Shown here: positions 7,645 to 8,675 of the stretch, piece after piece
Layout: each line of letters begins with the position of its first letter
Position numbering within the stretch: the stretch's first letter is position 1
Assembly (NCBI GenBank): GCA_049688395.1
Contig: JBAVKQ010000333.1
Coordinates: 1-8,675 of the forward strand
Reading direction: 5' to 3'
DNA length: 8,675 nt
From: Prado023 sp049688395
Lineage (GTDB): Bacteria; Actinomycetota; Actinomycetes; S36-B12; CAIYMF01
Made by a program: the position numbers and the translations under genes
The notes under the pieces: generated by a model
Told to the model about the DNA's origin: nothing
Seen by the model: the letters and a program-made list of their open reading frames with translations, nothing else
Databases searched by the model: none

Positions 7645-7940
7645 CGGACCCGACCCCAGGGCCGGACCCGCCAGAGCACCCGACCGATCACGCTGGGCAC
7701 CGCGCCGAAGTGCCGCGAGTCGCTGGACTGCTCGGGGGCGTCGCCGAGCACCCAGAAGCCCTCGGCGGAGGTCCGGACCACCCGCTTGACGATCAGGAGG
7801 CCCGGCCGCTGCGGGTGCTCGAGGACCACCACGTCACCCACGCCAGCGCGCCCGTCGGCGCGGGCCAGCACCCAGTCCCCCGCAGCCAGGGTGGGGTGCA
7901 TCGAGGGCCCGGCCACAGCCAGGTACCGGTAGCCGCGCAC
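7641..7940 (-). CDS. sodX: Nickel-type superoxide dismutase maturation protease
   Basis: A short serine protease of the S26/S24 signal-peptidase-like fold that is expected to remove the propeptide of the Ni-SOD encoded next door. With the GTG 7940 start it has 99 aa. It shows VAGPSMHPTLAAGD (catalytic Ser13), DVVVLEHP, LLIVKRVV (Lys52, the general base of the Ser-Lys dyad) and WVLGDAPEQSSDSRHFGAVP, the modified GD box of the family. Unlike true signal peptidases it has no membrane anchor, fitting a cytoplasmic processing role. The frame stays open to an ATG at 8042, but codons upstream of 7940 have many A/T third bases and overlap the sodN leader, so GTG 7940 is preferred; GTG 7958 and ATG 8015 are alternatives, the last having an AGGA 8 nt upstream. 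It is divergent from sodN with a 73-bp gap. The arrangement supports function as strongly as the sequence does. Confidence 0.9.
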   Translation of the reverse strand: MRGYRYLAVAGPSMHPTLAAGDWVLARADGRAGVGDVVVLEHPQRPGLLIVKRVVRTSAEGFWVLGDAPEQSSDSRHFGAVPSVIGRVLWRVRPWGRVR

Positions 7941-7945
7941 TGGCG

Positions 7946-7951
7946 TAGTCT
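7946..7951 (+). promoter_or_regulatory. Candidate -10 box for sodN
   Basis: TAGTCT fits the actinobacterial TAnnnT -10 pattern and lies 62 nt before the sodN ATG, just before the leader hairpin. The expected -35 position (around 7923-7928, GTACCG) is a poor match, so this is a tentative call. Confidence 0.3.
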
Positions 7952-7961
7952 GGCGCACACG

Positions 7962-7985
7962 CCCGTCGGGACCACACCCGACGGG
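7962..7985 (+). promoter_or_regulatory. 9-bp inverted repeat in the sodN leader (hairpin or tandem operator)
   Basis: CCCGTCGGG (7962-7970) and CCCGACGGG (7977-7985) are perfect reverse complements around a 6-nt loop, accaca. Each arm is also a small dyad by itself (CCCG-x-CGGG), so the element can be read as one RNA hairpin or as two direct copies of an operator 15 bp apart. It lies between the candidate -10 box and the ribosome-binding site, hence near the transcription start of sodN and upstream of sodX on the other strand. It does not resemble the TTGC-type half-sites reported for the nickel regulator Nur. Confidence 0.6.
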
Positions 7986-8003
7986 GCCTATCCGACCCCA
8001 CTC

Positions 8004-8009
8004 AGGAGG
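8004..8009 (+). promoter_or_regulatory. Strong ribosome-binding site of sodN
   Basis: AGGAGG, the full consensus core, ends 4 nt before the ATG at 8014. It is the strongest Shine-Dalgarno in the window, as expected for an abundant stress protein, and it fixes the start codon. Confidence 0.85.
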
Positions 8010-8013
8010 ACCC

Positions 8014-8412
8014 ATGCTCTCGTTCCTGGCCCCCCGGACCACCGTCCACGCCCACTGCGACCTCCCCTGCGGCGTCTATGACCCCGCCCAGGCCCGCCTC
8101 GAGGCCGAGTCGGTCAAGGCGTGCATGGTCAAGCACAACGACTCCAGCGACCCGGACTTCAAGGCCCGCGCCATCTCCATCAAGGAGGAGCGCAGCCACA
8201 TGGTCAAGGAGCACCTGTGGGTGCTGTGGACCGACTACTTCAAGGCCCCGCACTTCGAGAAGTACCCCGACCTGAACACGCTGTTCAACGAGGCCACCAA
8301 GCTGGCCGGAGCGGGCGGCACGAAGGGCACCAACGATGTCGCCGTGGCCGATGAGCTGCTGGCCAAGATCGACGCGATCGCCGAGATCTTCTGGGCGACC
8401 AAGGCCGCGTGA
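8014..8412 (+). CDS. sodN: Nickel-containing superoxide dismutase precursor
   Basis: A 132-aa precursor of Ni-SOD, which converts superoxide to oxygen and hydrogen peroxide in the cytoplasm as a homohexamer. Residues 1-13 form the propeptide (MLSFLAPRTTVHA); cleavage before His14 yields the Ni hook HCDLPCGVY, with mature His1, Cys2 and Cys6 (precursor His14, Cys15, Cys19) as nickel ligands and Tyr22 as the conserved Tyr9. The rest is the expected four-helix bundle, including KARAISIKEERSHMVKEHLW and WTDYFKAPHFEKYPDLN. The mature length of 119 aa matches Streptomyces enzymes (about 117). The propeptide is not a secretion signal: it has no hydrophobic core of useful length. The maturation protease gene sodX is divergent next to it, and the GNAT gene starts within its stop codon. 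In Streptomyces, sodN is switched by nickel supply; no known Nur box was recognised here, but a leader dyad is present. Confidence 0.98.
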   Translation: MLSFLAPRTTVHAHCDLPCGVYDPAQARLEAESVKACMVKHNDSSDPDFKARAISIKEERSHMVKEHLWVLWTDYFKAPHFEKYPDLNTLFNEATKLAGAGGTKGTNDVAVADELLAKIDAIAEIFWATKAA

Positions 8413-8675
8413 GCACATCTGCAGCCACCTCGGGGGCGCCGGACCGCGACGCGGATCCCGGCGCCCCCGAGTCATGCATCCGGCCCGCCACCCGAGCGGA
8501 CGTGCCCGAGATCCTGGCGATGGTCCGCGAACTGGCCGAGTACGAGCGCAGCGCGCACGAGGTGGCGGCCACCGAGGACCTGCTCGAGTCGCTGTTGTTC
8601 GGCGACAACACGCCGCACGGGGCGCCAGGGGCGTTCTGCCACGTCGTGACGGCCCCCGCAGCGGCGGGTTCGGGA
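8409..8675 (+). CDS. GNAT N-acetyltransferase, diamine/spermidine acetyltransferase-like, 3' end cut off
   Basis: 89 codons are visible before the window edge. Residues 24-50 (IRPATRADVPEILAMVRELA, then EYERSAH) form the first strand and helix of a GNAT fold; together with EDLLESLLFG and FCHVVTAP this resembles SSAT-like diamine acetyltransferases, whose N-terminus reads IRPAT..D...I...I.ELA.YE. The acetyl-CoA loop (Q/RxxGxG/A) lies beyond the edge, so the family call rests on the N-terminal part only. The GTG start overlaps the sodN stop (GTGA), implying translational coupling. No other in-frame start lies before the first strand; the next GTG (8502) would remove it. This gives a 23-residue Ala/Pro/Asp/Gly-rich extension before the domain, encoded by a strong hairpin. 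Substrate is uncertain: polyamine, other amine or protein. Confidence 0.82.
   Translation, partial: MSTSAATSGAPDRDADPGAPESCIRPATRADVPEILAMVRELAEYERSAHEVAATEDLLESLLFGDNTPHGAPGAFCHVVTAPAAAGSG
8429..8471 (+). terminator. Terminator-like hairpin after sodN, inside the GNAT start region
   Basis: CTCGGGGGCGCCGG (8429-8442) and CCGGCGCCCCCGAG (8458-8471) are perfect 14-bp reverse complements; the 15-nt loop contains a further CCGC-gac-GCGG stem. The stem is almost all G-C and begins 17 nt after the sodN stop. No T run follows. It may end or slow transcription after sodN, or protect the 3' end of the sodN mRNA, while the downstream GNAT gene reads through it. Confidence 0.65.

Noticed and set aside
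8002..8475. A 157-codon minus-strand open frame across sodN
   Set aside because: It is antisense to the whole Ni-SOD gene, whose active-site hook and strong ribosome site are unmistakable; the antisense product has no known motif.
8474..8476. ATG as a start for the GNAT gene
   Set aside because: It is out of frame with the acetyltransferase sequence.
1..8675. Mobile element, CRISPR array, toxin-antitoxin pair, tRNA or defence system
   Set aside because: No transposase motif, spaced direct repeats, tRNA-like fold or defence-type domain was seen. The genes are ordinary metabolic and stress genes of an actinobacterium.

Overview
This window is very GC-rich and densely coded, with G or C at almost every third codon position. 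The gene content points to an actinobacterium (Actinomycetota): a fused 2-oxoglutarate dehydrogenase E1/E2 protein of the Kgd type with a small DUF6104-like gene behind it, and a nickel superoxide dismutase with its dedicated maturation protease. The genus cannot be read from the sequence.

Layout, left to right: (1) a P1-family (DmpA/S58) N-terminal-nucleophile peptidase on the minus strand, cut by the left edge. (2) Divergent from it, a class II histone-deacetylase-fold amidohydrolase resembling acetylpolyamine amidohydrolases. (3) A convergent junction with a perfect 14-bp inverted repeat, probably a two-way terminator. (4) A minus-strand two-gene operon: kgd (about 1269 aa), then 10 nt later a 56-aa DUF6104-type gene. 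(5) Divergent from kgd, a medium-chain dehydrogenase/reductase (MDR) without the zinc-site cysteines. (6) A short convergent gap with a 14-bp tandem repeat. (7) A nickel-SOD locus: sodX on the minus strand, sodN on the plus strand, with a 9-bp hairpin in the sodN leader. (8) A GNAT acetyltransferase whose GTG start overlaps the sodN stop by 4 nt and whose first codons carry a perfect 14-bp hairpin; it is cut by the right edge.

How the genes work together: kgd supplies the 2-oxoglutarate-oxidising step of the TCA cycle. sodN encodes a Ni-SOD precursor whose 13-residue propeptide must be removed to expose the Ni-binding His, and sodX next door encodes the likely processing protease. The deacetylase and the GNAT protein both resemble polyamine-acting enzymes, but they lie about 6 kb apart, so any link is only a hint.

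The genes look like ordinary actinobacterial metabolic and stress genes. I see no mobile element, CRISPR array, tRNA, rRNA or defence system. The observations most worth a second look are the hairpin buried in the sodN/GNAT junction, the sodN leader dyad, and the uncharacterised small gene coupled to kgd.
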